Assembly (NCBI RefSeq): GCF_000004075.3
Contig: NC_026660.2
Span: 310,001 to 374,000 of the forward strand
Direction: 5' to 3'
DNA length: 64,000 nucleotides
Origin: Cucumis sativus
Taxonomy: Eukaryota > Streptophyta > Magnoliopsida > Cucurbitales > Cucurbitaceae
Below are positions 40,895 to 52,060 of this stretch, in pieces. Under the pieces are notes generated by a model that worked only from the letters and a program-made list of their open reading frames with translations, did no database searches and was not told the origin of the DNA. Both the position numbers and the translations under genes were made by a program. Each line of letters begins with the position of its first letter. Within the stretch, counting starts at the first letter, position 1.

Positions 40895-40966
40895 GCCGTC
40901 TTAGCTCAGTGGTAGAGCGCGTGGCTTTTAACCACGTGGTCGTGGGTTCGATCCCCACAGACGGCG
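40895..40966 (+). tRNA. trnK-UUU: tRNA-Lys (anticodon UUU)
   Basis: Complete 72-nt nuclear tRNA gene. The acceptor stem GCCGTCT pairs with AGACGGC and is followed by discriminator G. The D arm has AGCTCAGTGGTAGAGC. The anticodon stem CGTGG/CCACG holds loop CTTTTAA (anticodon TTT). The T arm has GTGGGTTCGATCCCCAC with a perfect B box. Downstream termination is weak at first; the nearest T run is at about 40986. It differs from the plastid-derived half-tRNA at 17384. Confidence 0.97.
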
Positions 40967-41648
40967 ATAAAAGTGAGTAATTTGTCTTTTGCTATTTGTA
41001 TACAATAAGGTAAATAAATATTGTGTATATATTATTTTTAGGAAAAAAGAACTCTGACAATCAAAACAACCTTACAAATCTAAATTCTAACTTATAATTC
41101 CATCTTTCACCAAATCAGATGAAAACCACTTAACTCAGCTCAAAACCTTGAAGGTAGGTTGGGTGGCATTTTAGCAAAGAATTTATGATATTTGACAATA
41201 CCTTGATTTCAGAATGATTCGTTTATGAAGTGAAACAAGCTTAAATTATGAAAATTTTCTATTTTCTAATTGATTTCATTTCTGAAGTTCTTCTTCTCTA
41301 AAAGTGTGAGTCAAAAAGGTGAACCTCAAATTAGTATTTGTCAGCCCCACCATCAGATTTCTCATAAAGTAATCATAAACTAATCGATTAACTCTTAACT
41401 TTTAAGAACCAAAATTGAAAAAGGGCTTGCAGCTGAGAAGATGGTTTCCACTTTTTCCAGTATATTACTTTTCTGTTCAGAAAGCTGCTGCTGCTCTGTG
41501 TCGCACGGCTAAAGCCTTAAAGGGCTTTTGGGTTTTGCCATTCCGTGGCGTTTGAACCAAATCTTAAGCCCCTTATGGCTAATGGCTTGGTGGGTTTTCG
41601 ATTTTCATTATCTTTTCTTCATCTCTTTGTTTTTCTGGAAACAAAAAC

Positions 41649-44600
41649 ATGGCTAATGGACTTGAAAACTGTGACAGCGAACCTGGGTTTCTCAGAAAGC
41701 AGCTTGCTGTTGCTGTCAAGAGCATCCAGTGGAGCTATGCGATTTTCTGGTCACCGTCGTCTAGGCAACATGGGTATGGATTTTTCTTTTTTGATCAGGT
41801 CTTGGTGCCATTGTACTTCATTCTTGGGTTCTATATCTATCTGGGTTTCTTTTTTTCTTGTGTAACTTTTGTTTTTGTTGAGATGGGGATTTGTATTTGC
41901 AGCTAAATTCATCAGATGGGTGTTGAACTTCCAATTTGGTACTGTGATTTTGATTGCTTAAATTTGTGGGGTTTGTCTTTGGCAACAATCTAAGAAAATG
42001 AAGCTGGTTGTTGATCGTAAACGAGGCTCACTATGATCTTATTTAAGTCCTCTCTTTCTTTTAACCTCAACTTTCCTGAACTTCCAGTTCATAGCTTTAC
42101 TGAGCATCTGAATACTTTTGAGGAGCTCAAAATCCGAGTTTTATCTAAAATAACATGTACATTCCCAGCTACCCTGGCAATTGAGCTTGGTTGTTTAAAG
42201 GAATCCCCCAAAATCTGGATTTCCAGCTCCTTTTTCTTTTTTTGAAAACTTATAGCGGAGAACTTAAAATCGGCCCAGATGGCGAAGCCTCTGGGAGGTT
42301 AGTGGGGTTAGAGGCGAGCCGTGATCATAATGCAAGGGTTGGGACCCTTGATACCTTAATTACGGAAAGAGAAGTGTTGAAATATCTCTCTTCGACCTAG
42401 GAAGGGGTGAGGGATGATAATGTAATTGCTTGCAACTTCACAGTTTGTCTCTCTGTGCTGCTTGCTCTCTGTTTCGGTTGTTTTGATCGGTGATGATAAT
42501 GTAGTTGTTGTACTGTAAAGAAAAGATTTGGTTTTGTACTTTAGGGTGCTGGAATGGTGTGATGGCTACTACAATGGAGACATCAAGACGAGGAAAACAG
42601 TTCAAGCTGAGGATGTCCACGTCGATAATATGGGCTTACACAGAAGTGAACAGTTGAGAGAGCTCTACAGATCTCTCTTAGAAGGTGAAAGTGAACAACG
42701 AACAAAGAAGCCTCCTGCCTCTTTGTCTCCTGAAGATCTATCTGATGCAGAATGGTATTACTTGGTTTGCATGTCCTTTTTCTTCAATCAAGGCCAAGGG
42801 TATTCCCTCTGATCCATACTAATATTTAACCCTTCATTTTTGCTGTTTAACTTGTGAGATTATGAGCACTAACCATCCATCATGCTTAGGTTGCCTGGAA
42901 GAGCGTTAGCTGATGATCGAACTATCTGGTTATGCAATGCTCAATATGCAGAGAGTACTGTATTCTCCCGTTCCTTGCTTGCAAAGGTTGGCCTTCTATT
43001 GGTCGGAAAAGATCAATCATTTGATTTTGAATAGTTTGATGCCTATTTCAAGTTCCTTAAGGTCTTATCAGTGAGAAAATTTGACTTTTTCTTCCTTTTC
43101 TTTTTCATTACTTTGGACGTCGTTGATCAACTACATACAGAGTGCATCAATTCAGGTATTATTATCCTTGTAAAACATCATCTAGTGCTAACTATGATGA
43201 TAAAGAAAACCAAAAGTCTTTTAACGGTTCACCTGAAAAGAAACCTCTCGTGATAAAACCAAAAAATGTTGTTTACCTCATACTGATGAAATAATTCTTT
43301 TTGGTAGATGTGATTGTACAGTGTACCAATAGTGTTTCTCTGGCCTTATCAAACAAGTCAAACAAATGCTCTTCGTTTAAGAACCTTGTTTTCTTCTTCA
43401 CAGTATGATGAAGAAGAAAATGGCAGTATTTAAGATACTATTATGAGAAACTGAGTTCAGTTATTGGCTACATGAATCATATACAGTACTTAGAATGGAC
43501 TGCTTTTACAATTCTATTTTCAAGGCTGAAAGACCTGATCTTTAAATTGTTTTTGTATTGTAGACTGTGGTTTGCTTTCCTTACCTTGGCGGTGTTATAG
43601 AACTAGGTGTAACTGAGCAGGTAATATTCATAAAGAAACACACATTACACAATTTTTTTAGTTACAAATTGGCCTTAGATATTTGCGGACCGTGTTTCCT
43701 GTTTCATGTTGTCTTTTCAAGGTTTCGGAGGATCCTAGTCTTCTTCAACACGTCAAAGATTTTTTACTGAAGTTCTCAAAGCCAATATGCTCTAAGAAAC
43801 CTTCTTCCGCTGCTTATAAAGATGATAATGGTAAAGAACCAATGACTGCCAAATCTGACAATGAGATTGTTGAAGTTTTGGCAATGGAGAATCTCTACTG
43901 CTCAACAGCCGTGAAATTTGACGGGAAGTCAGTAAATGGGATTCAAAGGAAAAACAATGAGTTTGGCATTGATTCTCTAGATGATTTTTCAAATGGTTGT
44001 GAACAATATCACCCAATGGAAGATACTTTAAGACTTGAAGGTGCCGAGGGAGGGGCCTCTCGTTTCCAGAGTTTGCAGTTTCTAGATGATGACTTCAGTT
44101 ACGGTTTTCAAGATTCCATGAATCCTAGTGACTGTATTTCCGAAGCTTTGGCAAATCAGGAGAAAGTCTCATCTTCTCCAAGATTGAAAGATGCCAACAA
44201 TTTACCTTTGAAAGAACATCAAAACCCGAATCACACTCAATCAGGTTCCTTAGATCCCAGTTCTGACGAAGACATGCACTACAAGAGAACTATCTTCACC
44301 ATTTTGGGAAGTTCAACTCAATTGGTTGGAAGTCCCCTTCTCCATAATTTCTCAAACAGGTCTAATTTCATACCATGGAAGAAAGTAGTGGCTGAGACAC
44401 ATACGCCCCCCATGCAACAAAGAATGTTAAAGAAGATTTTGTTTGCAGTTCCATTATTGTCAGCTGGTTCTCTAAAAGGCCTCAAGGATGAGGAACAATC
44501 GATCTTGAAACAGGGTAACAACGACTCCTGCACGAAAAATGCCACACTTGACAAATTAAAAGAAAATGAAAAATTTATGGCCCTTAAGTCGATGTTACCT

Positions 44601-45798
44601 TCACTTAATGAGGTACTTCCAGCTATTTTCTGTAAAATTTGTTTGAATTTGAAATGGAATTTGCAAGTTCCTAAGCATATACATTGTTTTGATATTGGCT
44701 TGAATCGTATTTTCTTCTATCTGAAATTTTAATTCTTTTAAGCAGATCAACAAAGTATCGATACTCAACGATACAATCAAATATCTGAAGATGCTTGAAG
44801 CAAGAGTACAGGAGTTAGAAACTTGCATGGATTCGTTATATTATGAAGAAAGATTCAGAAGGAAATATCTTGACATGGTGGAGCAGACTTCAGATAACTA
44901 TGACTATGAGAAGATTGAAGGCAGCTTAAAACCTTCAACGAACAAGAGAAAAGCCTGTGAAATGGATGAAACTGACCTGAAGCTGAAGAATGATTTTCCC
45001 AAAGTTGGACGTAAGCTAGATGTGAAAGTCAGCATGGAAGAGCATGAAGTTCTCGTTGACATGCACTGTCCATATCGAGAATATATATTGGTCGATGTCA
45101 TGGATGCTTTGAACGATTTGCAACTGGATGCCTACTCGGTTCAATCTTCTGATCACAATGGTCTTTTCTCCTTGACCCTCAAATCTAAGGTTTGTAGCTG
45201 AGTTTCTGACATTTGTTTTTCATAGATTTCTTATCCCAATTGATTTATACACGCGCGCACAATAGGAAAAAAGTGAAAAAAGCAGTTCTCCAATAACCAT
45301 TTAATGATTTAATAGCAATTAGGAGTGCACACTGAAGCCGAGAAAACTGAAAAACTGACTTGAAGTGAACCACTAACATCCCTACTAGCGAACCATGGAG
45401 AAATGTCATGTTCGACCTTAAGTATGCACGAGTAGAGCTTATATTACTCTATCCTCTGGTAAAATACATGTTTTTCCTTCTATCTAGGATGTTCTTGGTG
45501 CCCAGGCTATACATTCCACAAATATTATCCGAGTGAGCTACTTTATTGAAATTTCGAAATGACTTCCTGTCAACTCCATACAGGAACTGCTGATATGTTT
45601 GTCTTCATATCTTAGTTATAGAACTGATTGTCATTTAGTATGAAGACTGATTAGGAGTAGGGGTAGGAGCACATTTCTATCTTTACACCAAGACTCAATA
45701 ATTTACGCTGTTGAATTTCGTTTCAGTTTCGAGGGATGGCGGCTGCATCAGTTGGGATGATCAAACTAGCACTTTTGAAAGTTGTCAACAAGAGCTGA
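41649..45798 (+). CDS. R/B-like bHLH transcription factor of GL3/EGL3 type, with atypical basic region
   Basis: Seven exons: 41649-41773, 42545-42799, 42890-42986, 43564-43620, 43722-44612, 44746-45189 and 45727-45798. They join in frame to 646 residues. Residues about 14-178 form the MYC/MYB-interaction domain (IQWSYAIFW, LEWCDGYYNGDIKTRKT, WYYLVCMSF, VVCFPYLGGVIELG), which in GL3, EGL3 and TT8 binds R2R3-MYBs. A long acidic, Ser-rich middle follows. The HLH is at about 463-502 (FMALKSMLPSLNEINKVSIL, then a leucine-rich helix 2). An ACT-like end has VSMEEHEVLVDMHC. The basic region, NATLDKLKENEKF (451-463), lacks the usual His-Glu-Arg contact pattern. The family controls trichomes, root hairs and flavonoids in MYB-bHLH-WD40 complexes; this member might act mainly through dimers or MYBs. 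GL3 versus EGL3 is not settled. Confidence 0.9.
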
Positions 45799-46920
45799 GA
45801 TATGAGAAAACAGCTTAAAATATGTAGTGAGACATTTTCTGCAAGTCAGTAAGAGTACAAATGAGTAGAGAGAAATGGCAATTAGGAGAAGAAAAATAAT
45901 CTGACATTCTAGTTCTAACATCCTCCCCTAGGAGCTTACAGATTAGGCAAAGCTCAAAATCAACTGATAAAGACTGACTTGTTAGCCTTTTTAGTCATAA
46001 ATATTTGATAATTTACTGTTGCTGATTGCTACCCACAATCAAGTTACCCTGTTTCAATCATGTTGTGTGTGCTGCTAAATTTGTTTCTACATCTTTACTA
46101 CTTCACCTAAACAACTAGCTGTTATGTAAGGGGAAAACAACTGAGACCATGGCCACAAATATGCTTCTTTCTTGAATGTTTTTAAAGTACAAAAAACACA
46201 AGAAGGAGAAGACTAATTTTGGGGAGTAAAAAGAAAGGGTTTGATTATATTACATTAAATTAAAGGAATGATTGAAGGCAATAAATTATAAAGTAGATTG
46301 GATGATTATATTTGATTGGAAAGAGAAGGAAGAAATGATTAAAGTTTTGATTAGTGGGCATTAATTAATTGTATAAGAATTCATTAGTTTGTTGACTAAA
46401 TGACTCCATTGCTTTCTAACTTTATTATTTGAAAATTGGTTTATTGGATTTGCTCAACGTGGCTCCCAATTTCAAACCACTACAACAAACACATAATCTA
46501 ACCTAAATTTCCATTAGATTTTACTCCTAACTCCTACCTTATATTATATTCTATTCTACACCTTTTTTTTTTTTCTTCTTTACAACCAAAACTTTACAAA
46601 ATATAATTAACTTAATTTATTTTTCTAAAAATATTTTTTAGTACAAACACGGGTGGAAATTAAACCCAAGACCTCCTAGTTCTAGCACCAAAATTTAATT
46701 TACTTTAATTTCTTCTTTTCTCTATTTGAACAAATGATTGGTAAAAGCAAACTTTTCGTATGAAAAAAAGACGATTCAAATCTATGATCTATATAGGGTC
46801 TTTAACTCATATAGCCTAGATTGCTATATGATATTACATGAAAGATCCAAATTACTAATAAATTTCATAAAAGTTCTAAATAGACTAATATATTACATAA
46901 ATGTAGGCTTAAATTACTTT

Positions 46921-47235
46921 AATACCAATTTCTATTATTTAATTGATTTATAACAAATATCTAAATGGAAAATATCGTGGGATATAGTTTTGGAAAGAAT
47001 TGTGGCCCAAACTAATTTAATACCAATTTCTATTATTTAATTTAATTGATTTATAACCTATTATTTAATTTAATTGATTTATAACAAATACCTAAATAAA
47101 AAAAATGGTGGGATACCGTTTTGAAAATAAGTGGACTCAAAATAATTTAATACAAATTTCTATTATTTAATTAATTTATAACAAATATCTAAATGGAAAA
47201 AATAATGAGGTACAGTTTTGGAAATAAGTTGAAAA
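46921..47235. repeat. Three tandem copies of an about 100-bp AT-rich unit
   Basis: Copies begin at about 46921, 47019 and 47149 with AATACCAATTTCTATTATTT or a close variant. Each runs through GATTTATAACAAATAYCTAA to a GTTTTGRAAA-type end. The middle copy is longer because it repeats TTTAATTTAATTGATTTATAA internally. Divergence of roughly 10-15 percent suggests an old array. Confidence 0.8.
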
Positions 47236-47320
47236 CTTTTCATGCTTTCCTTCCACGAAAATGGTTGTCTACTCCTTCCAACGTTGATTACGATTTTTAC
47301 TTCGAAATTTTAGAGAGTTC

Positions 47321-47710
47321 GGAGGGGAAGAAGAAGACAGTCGACGACCGACAAAACTTCTCGAACATAATCTAGTTAAAAACTTTGAGGTTAGTATTGT
47401 ATATATTCAACACATATGAAAGATTAGGTATATTAGGTATATTTTATATATTCAATTAAATAGCCAATCAAATGAAAATGTAGTTTTGAATGTCATACAT
47501 TTTAGGGTTTATTGAGATTTCGGAGGTAAAGAAGAAAACTTTTGATGGCCGAAAAATACAAAACTTATCCGACATAATCTAGCTGGAAATTTTGTGCTTA
47601 ATATTATATATATTCAAAACAAATGAAACATTTGGTATATTAAGTATATTTTAAATATTCGATTAAATAGGCAAACAAACGAAAATTTAGTTTTGAATGT
47701 GATACATTCT
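47321..47710. repeat. Tandem pair of an about 202-bp unit
   Basis: GGAGGGGAAGAAGAA at 47321 recurs as GGAGGTAAAGAAGAA at 47522, and the following 180 bases match with moderate divergence (GACATAATCTAG, GTATATTTTAWATATTC, AGTTTTGAATGT). A related pair, with ATAATATGAGGTATATATA, occurs at about 47801 and 47999, so a period near 200 bp persists through this region. No open frame spans it. Confidence 0.75.
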
Positions 47711-49488
47711 AGAGTTTATTAAGAATTCAATGTTGAAAAAGAACGGTCAACCTATCAAAAAAATAATAGAACTATACGTCAGTATACAACATTATTATAT
47801 ATAATATGAGGTATATATATACTAAAACATAGAACATAACTATTATAGATTGCATATATATTAAAGTATAATTTAATCAAATACATTTATAAAGGAAAAA
47901 TATGTATGTATGATCATGTCGTTTACTACTGTTTTAGTAATATTTATTCAACAAACAAAAATTTTAAACAAAAATTATGTATAAGGTATTATTGTATATA
48001 ATATGAGGTATATATACTAAATAACATATATAAATTCAATGTATATTTTATTACTGAAAGGTTTTTACATCCATTTGTTTATGTTTTTATTTAAATATTC
48101 ATATCTTATGTGGTAACTAATACGTTATGTTTGAAATAATATTGATTATGCATTAAAGCTGTTTATGGCTACATAAACATAAATGATAAATAGTTATGAT
48201 GAATATATATAATATATGTCATTAAAACATTAGTTGTTTTATAGTATATGTAATGTTGAGAAAAACATTAGATATAACATCAACTAAAAATATTATATCT
48301 CACGGGTAATATATAAAACTAATATAAATGTAAATAAGATGTGGTATATATATAATAAATCACGTATACAAACTATTATATAATGCGATAATATTATAAA
48401 ACTAGTATAATCATAAATAATATGTGGTATATATTTATAAAATCATATTAGAATAACATTAAAATGAGGGGTATATTGTTAATATATACGATATATATGC
48501 AGATGATATACTCAGAATGAACTAATCAGGTAGTTTTGCTGTTTAACTATTTAATTTTAAATGGATAAAAGAACAAATGACTTACTGTGGACTTTATCGT
48601 AGCTTCAAGTGATGGAGAATTGTATATGCCGACAACTTGTTAAGATTTTGCAGCTTACGGTTATGAGAAATTTGAATACAAATTGAGAAAACAATGTAAT
48701 AAGAAGTTCGAATTTTATGATTGAATATCTAAAAGCTTCAAATGATGGAGAATAATAAGTAAAAATGGTTGTCGGTAACGATGAAGAATAGGTATATTGT
48801 GACTGTGGAAGATGAAGAAGAATTAGGTAAACATATAATTTTGGAAAGAATATATAAATAGTTTACTACAAATTAGAAAAAAATTATAAAAATTATAAGA
48901 TATTTTAATTTATAATTAATTTAAAAGATACTTAAAATTTATTATCATATTAATTAATCAAATAAATTTAAGGATGGTATGAAATTCATATTAAATTCAA
49001 ATCATTTTAAATAATCTTATGAATATAATATCTCACTAATATTCGTATTATATAATTAATAGTTAATGAAAGGTTATAATTGTATATTTCCTATTTAAAA
49101 AAATAATTTTTAAATTATGACATTTATGAAATTTCTTATTAAATTAATGTTTTGGTCTAAATCTTTCATCTATATATGTATTTGCGTGAGTGCATCTATA
49201 ATTGTTTTTTTTTTTTGAAACTTTTGATTAAGATTTATTTTAGAGTAAATTACAAATTTTATTTTAAAAGGTTAGATTGATGCAAATATATTTTTTTAAT
49301 CTATAAAAATTGAAAAAGAAAAATTAACAATAATAAAAAAGTTGTCTAGTGTTTGCATGTGTACTTTCTCATTCAATTATACTGAGTTAGTGTAATGTTT
49401 GACTTCAATATTTATTTTTTAAGATAACAACGAGTGAAATGATATGTTAGTTGAGTTATGTTCGTGCTGACCTACTCATATTAATTTG

Positions 49489-49491
<3 letters not shown>

Positions 49492-49548
<57 letters not shown>
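49492..49548. repeat. (TA)n microsatellite
   Basis: About 57 bp of uninterrupted TA dinucleotide. It can extrude as a cruciform and is likely to vary in length between individuals. The exact copy number may be unreliable in the assembly. Confidence 0.95.
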
Positions 49549-49553
<5 letters not shown>

Positions 49554-50786
49554 GTTTAGGAAAGTTGTGAAAGTAGATTGATGATTGATTTGACTTTAAA
49601 ATATCTAATTATGACAAATGAATGTACATGAACAAAGGGGGAAGTATGCTATTGCTAGGGTTTTATAAGGTTTACAAGGAAGTGATTGAAAGAAATGAAA
49701 TCAAATCCACTTTTATGTCTTACAAAATCATATCTATTTCTCCCACACAAATATTTGTTCTATCATAACAATTCATTTTCATTATTTTCATTTCACACAA
49801 ATGACCAAGTTTAGTTTAACTTTTGTATTTTAATTTCAATAAATCTTGAAAATAATTGTGGGTTCTTTCTTTTTTAGTATCATGAGGAGAAATTGTTGGA
49901 ATTATATACTTTTGCAATTTTGGTTGTTATTAACACTTTATTTATACAGTTTAGAATTATATTTACTAAAAAAATTTATAAACATGTTCAAGAACAATTA
50001 TTTTTGTTATTATTTAACTAATTTGATAAAAAAAAACAACCTTTTGTTTTTAGAAATGATAATTTCAAATTTTGGACTAAAATATTATCTATTTTATAGT
50101 ATTTTTTTAAAAAATAAATTTTTTGATAGTTTAATTCTTTCCTCCCTTAGTTTTTTTTTTTTTTCTTAAAGAAATTTAAGCTTGTGATATTCTTTGTAGT
50201 ATATATAACAAATTATTTTAAATATACGTTATATTTATTTTTTAGAACATTTTAAACCTAAAAATAACTAACAATAAAAAAACATTCAATAGAAAAAAAT
50301 ACATTTATTTATTATTTTAAAAGTTTGGTAGTTCGATCATTCACTCGAATTAAAACATTAGAAGGAGAAAAACTCTTTTTATTCTCTTAATGAAATAAAT
50401 AAATAAACACTATCAATATCTTTCCACCAAAAATAAAAATAAAATTGAAAAGTAAGACTAAATTTAGAGAGTCAATTAATTTAAAAGAATATTAAATAAA
50501 AATTTGATTTAAAATGTACGTATGAATAATAATTTTATTTCGCTTAAAACAGATGATAAATAAATAAAAATAAAGTTTGATAAACATTAATTAATCTTTC
50601 ACAAAGTCATTATAATTAAATTAAGCAAAATATTAAACCTATTTCAAAATTCTCTGGTTGATTTAAAAAGTTTTTTGCTATATAAATTTAATTGCTTCAT
50701 TTTTTTTATTTATAAGAATTCCTTAAATTGGAAAATGAAATTTGCAAAAGTAGTTATACAAAAAAAAAACATAATTAATTAACGTA

Positions 50787-51875
50787 TTAATCCTTTTTCC
50801 CAGCAAAGTTTGTGACGGTGAAACCAACCTTTTCAAATTTCCCTCTTTCATCATTCTCCCTGAACTTCAAATAATCCGAGCACACAAATGGCTTATACAT
50901 CCTCTCACCGCCCTCTTCCACCAAGTCCTCCGGCGCTGACACCACCTTCTCGTCCTCAAAACCCCAAAAGAAAGCAATCGAGAATCGGTTGATCGCCGGC
51001 CGCCTCAAAACCACTCTGTGCTCCGACGACCTCACCCTGTCGTTGCTCCAAGCTTGAAGCAAGTCCCCAATATTCACCACCAGTGCTTCTGATTCTTCAC
51101 ATGGGTTTATGTCCACCCATTTCCCTTCGCTTGATTTCACTTGCAGACCACCTGTTTGATCTTGGTACACAATGGTCACGCAGCTCATATCTGTATGCAT
51201 TCCAAGTCCTTCTACTTCTTCATCGTCTTCTAACGTTTCTGGAGGTGTGTAGTTGTTTATTCTCAGATATCCATGGCAATTCTTGAAATGGGGTTCATGG
51301 TATTTCTTCTCAAAACCTTCACCAAAGCTCATCAGTATGTTCTTGATAATTTTCCTTGATAGCTCTGTCATTTTATCTCCATATTCTTGCAATATCTCAC
51401 TTTAACCACATGAAAGTAGATTGTTAGGATAAACGAAGTAATGATCTTAGATTACAGAGATAGTGATTCTGAAGTGGATGTGGATGTGGATGTGCTGTGA
51501 TGTGAATTGTGTGTACCTGAACTGGTGAGAGCTCTTTTGGTTAAAGAGGAACTCTGCTGAATTCTGAGCAGAGGCTAAGAAGTTTGGACCAGAGACTCTG
51601 AGGGTTTCAAAGAATGGGGAGGCTATGAAATGGGGAGTGTAAGTGTTTACGGAAGAGAGGGGGCCAATTTTGAGCTTGGTTTCTGAAGGGAGGTTGAAAA
51701 TTTCATTGGAGAAGGAATGGAGTTTGTTGTAGATTTCTTTGGAGATCCCATGGTTTTTTATGTGGAAAAACCCCCATTTTTTGCAAGCATCAGCTAGTGA
51801 AGAAAGGGAAGACGGAGACAAAGGCTGAGAAATGTCTAAAATGGGGAGTTCCACTGAGGCCTTAGATACACACAT
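50787..51875 (-). CDS. 2-oxoglutarate/Fe(II)-dependent dioxygenase
   Basis: Two exons, 51517-51875 and 50787-51399, join in frame to 323 residues, the normal size for a plant DOXC enzyme. Residues 9-105 are the DIOX_N part (VELPILDIS, CKKWGFFHIKNHG). The catalytic jelly roll has the iron ligands H188 and D190 (HTD) and H247 (SSEHRVV), and the 2-oxoglutarate-binding R258-F-S260. NNYTPPE and GGLQVKSSEGKWVDI are typical strand motifs. All active-site residues are present, so an active soluble enzyme is expected. The substrate cannot be read from the sequence: relatives act on gibberellins, auxin, flavonoids and other small molecules. The start ATG lies just after a TAGCTAGC-rich leader. Confidence 0.9.
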
Positions 51876-51949
51876 GTTTGTCTATAGCTAGCTAGCCTAT
51901 ACTTCATAGGTGGATAATTATATTCCTTAAAACGAAAGATGCAAATACC

Positions 51950-52060
51950 AATCTGAGTATAGTTTAGTAGATAAGACATCAATTGAGAATAGTTTAGAAG
52001 ATAAGACATCAATTGTCATTTCAAACGTGAATGATTCCATTCGCCTACCCTACCCTACCT
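51950..52060 (+). mobile_element. tRNA-like SINE relic with duplicated A-box segment
   Basis: Two adjacent 30-bp units (51961-51990 and 51991-52020) share AGTTTAG, then AGATAAGACATCAATTG. The second continues to a diverged B-box-like CAAACGTGAATGATTCC. The shared part resembles the A-box end of a tRNA-like SINE head. It lies 85 bp upstream of the dioxygenase start, in the opposite orientation. Confidence 0.4.

Larger units (their letters stand above)
45799..50786. other. AT-rich intergenic region with tandem repeats
   Basis: Five kilobases between the bHLH gene and the dioxygenase with no convincing gene. The main contents are the repeats listed separately at 46921-47235, 47321-47710, 47800-48040 and 49492-49548. 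A pair of AGCTTCAARTGATGGAGAA words at 48602 and 48731 marks a further small duplication. Long AT-driven frames near 49846-50169 are not coding. Confidence 0.55.

Noticed and set aside
42240-42420. GC-richer patch in the first intron of the bHLH gene, with good local open frame
   Set aside because: It has no splice sites that keep the frame between exons 1 and 2, and no recognisable family.
49846-50169. 107-codon hydrophobic frame
   Set aside because: Its Phe/Leu/Ile/Tyr/Asn content is what AT-rich DNA gives by chance; no splice or homology support.
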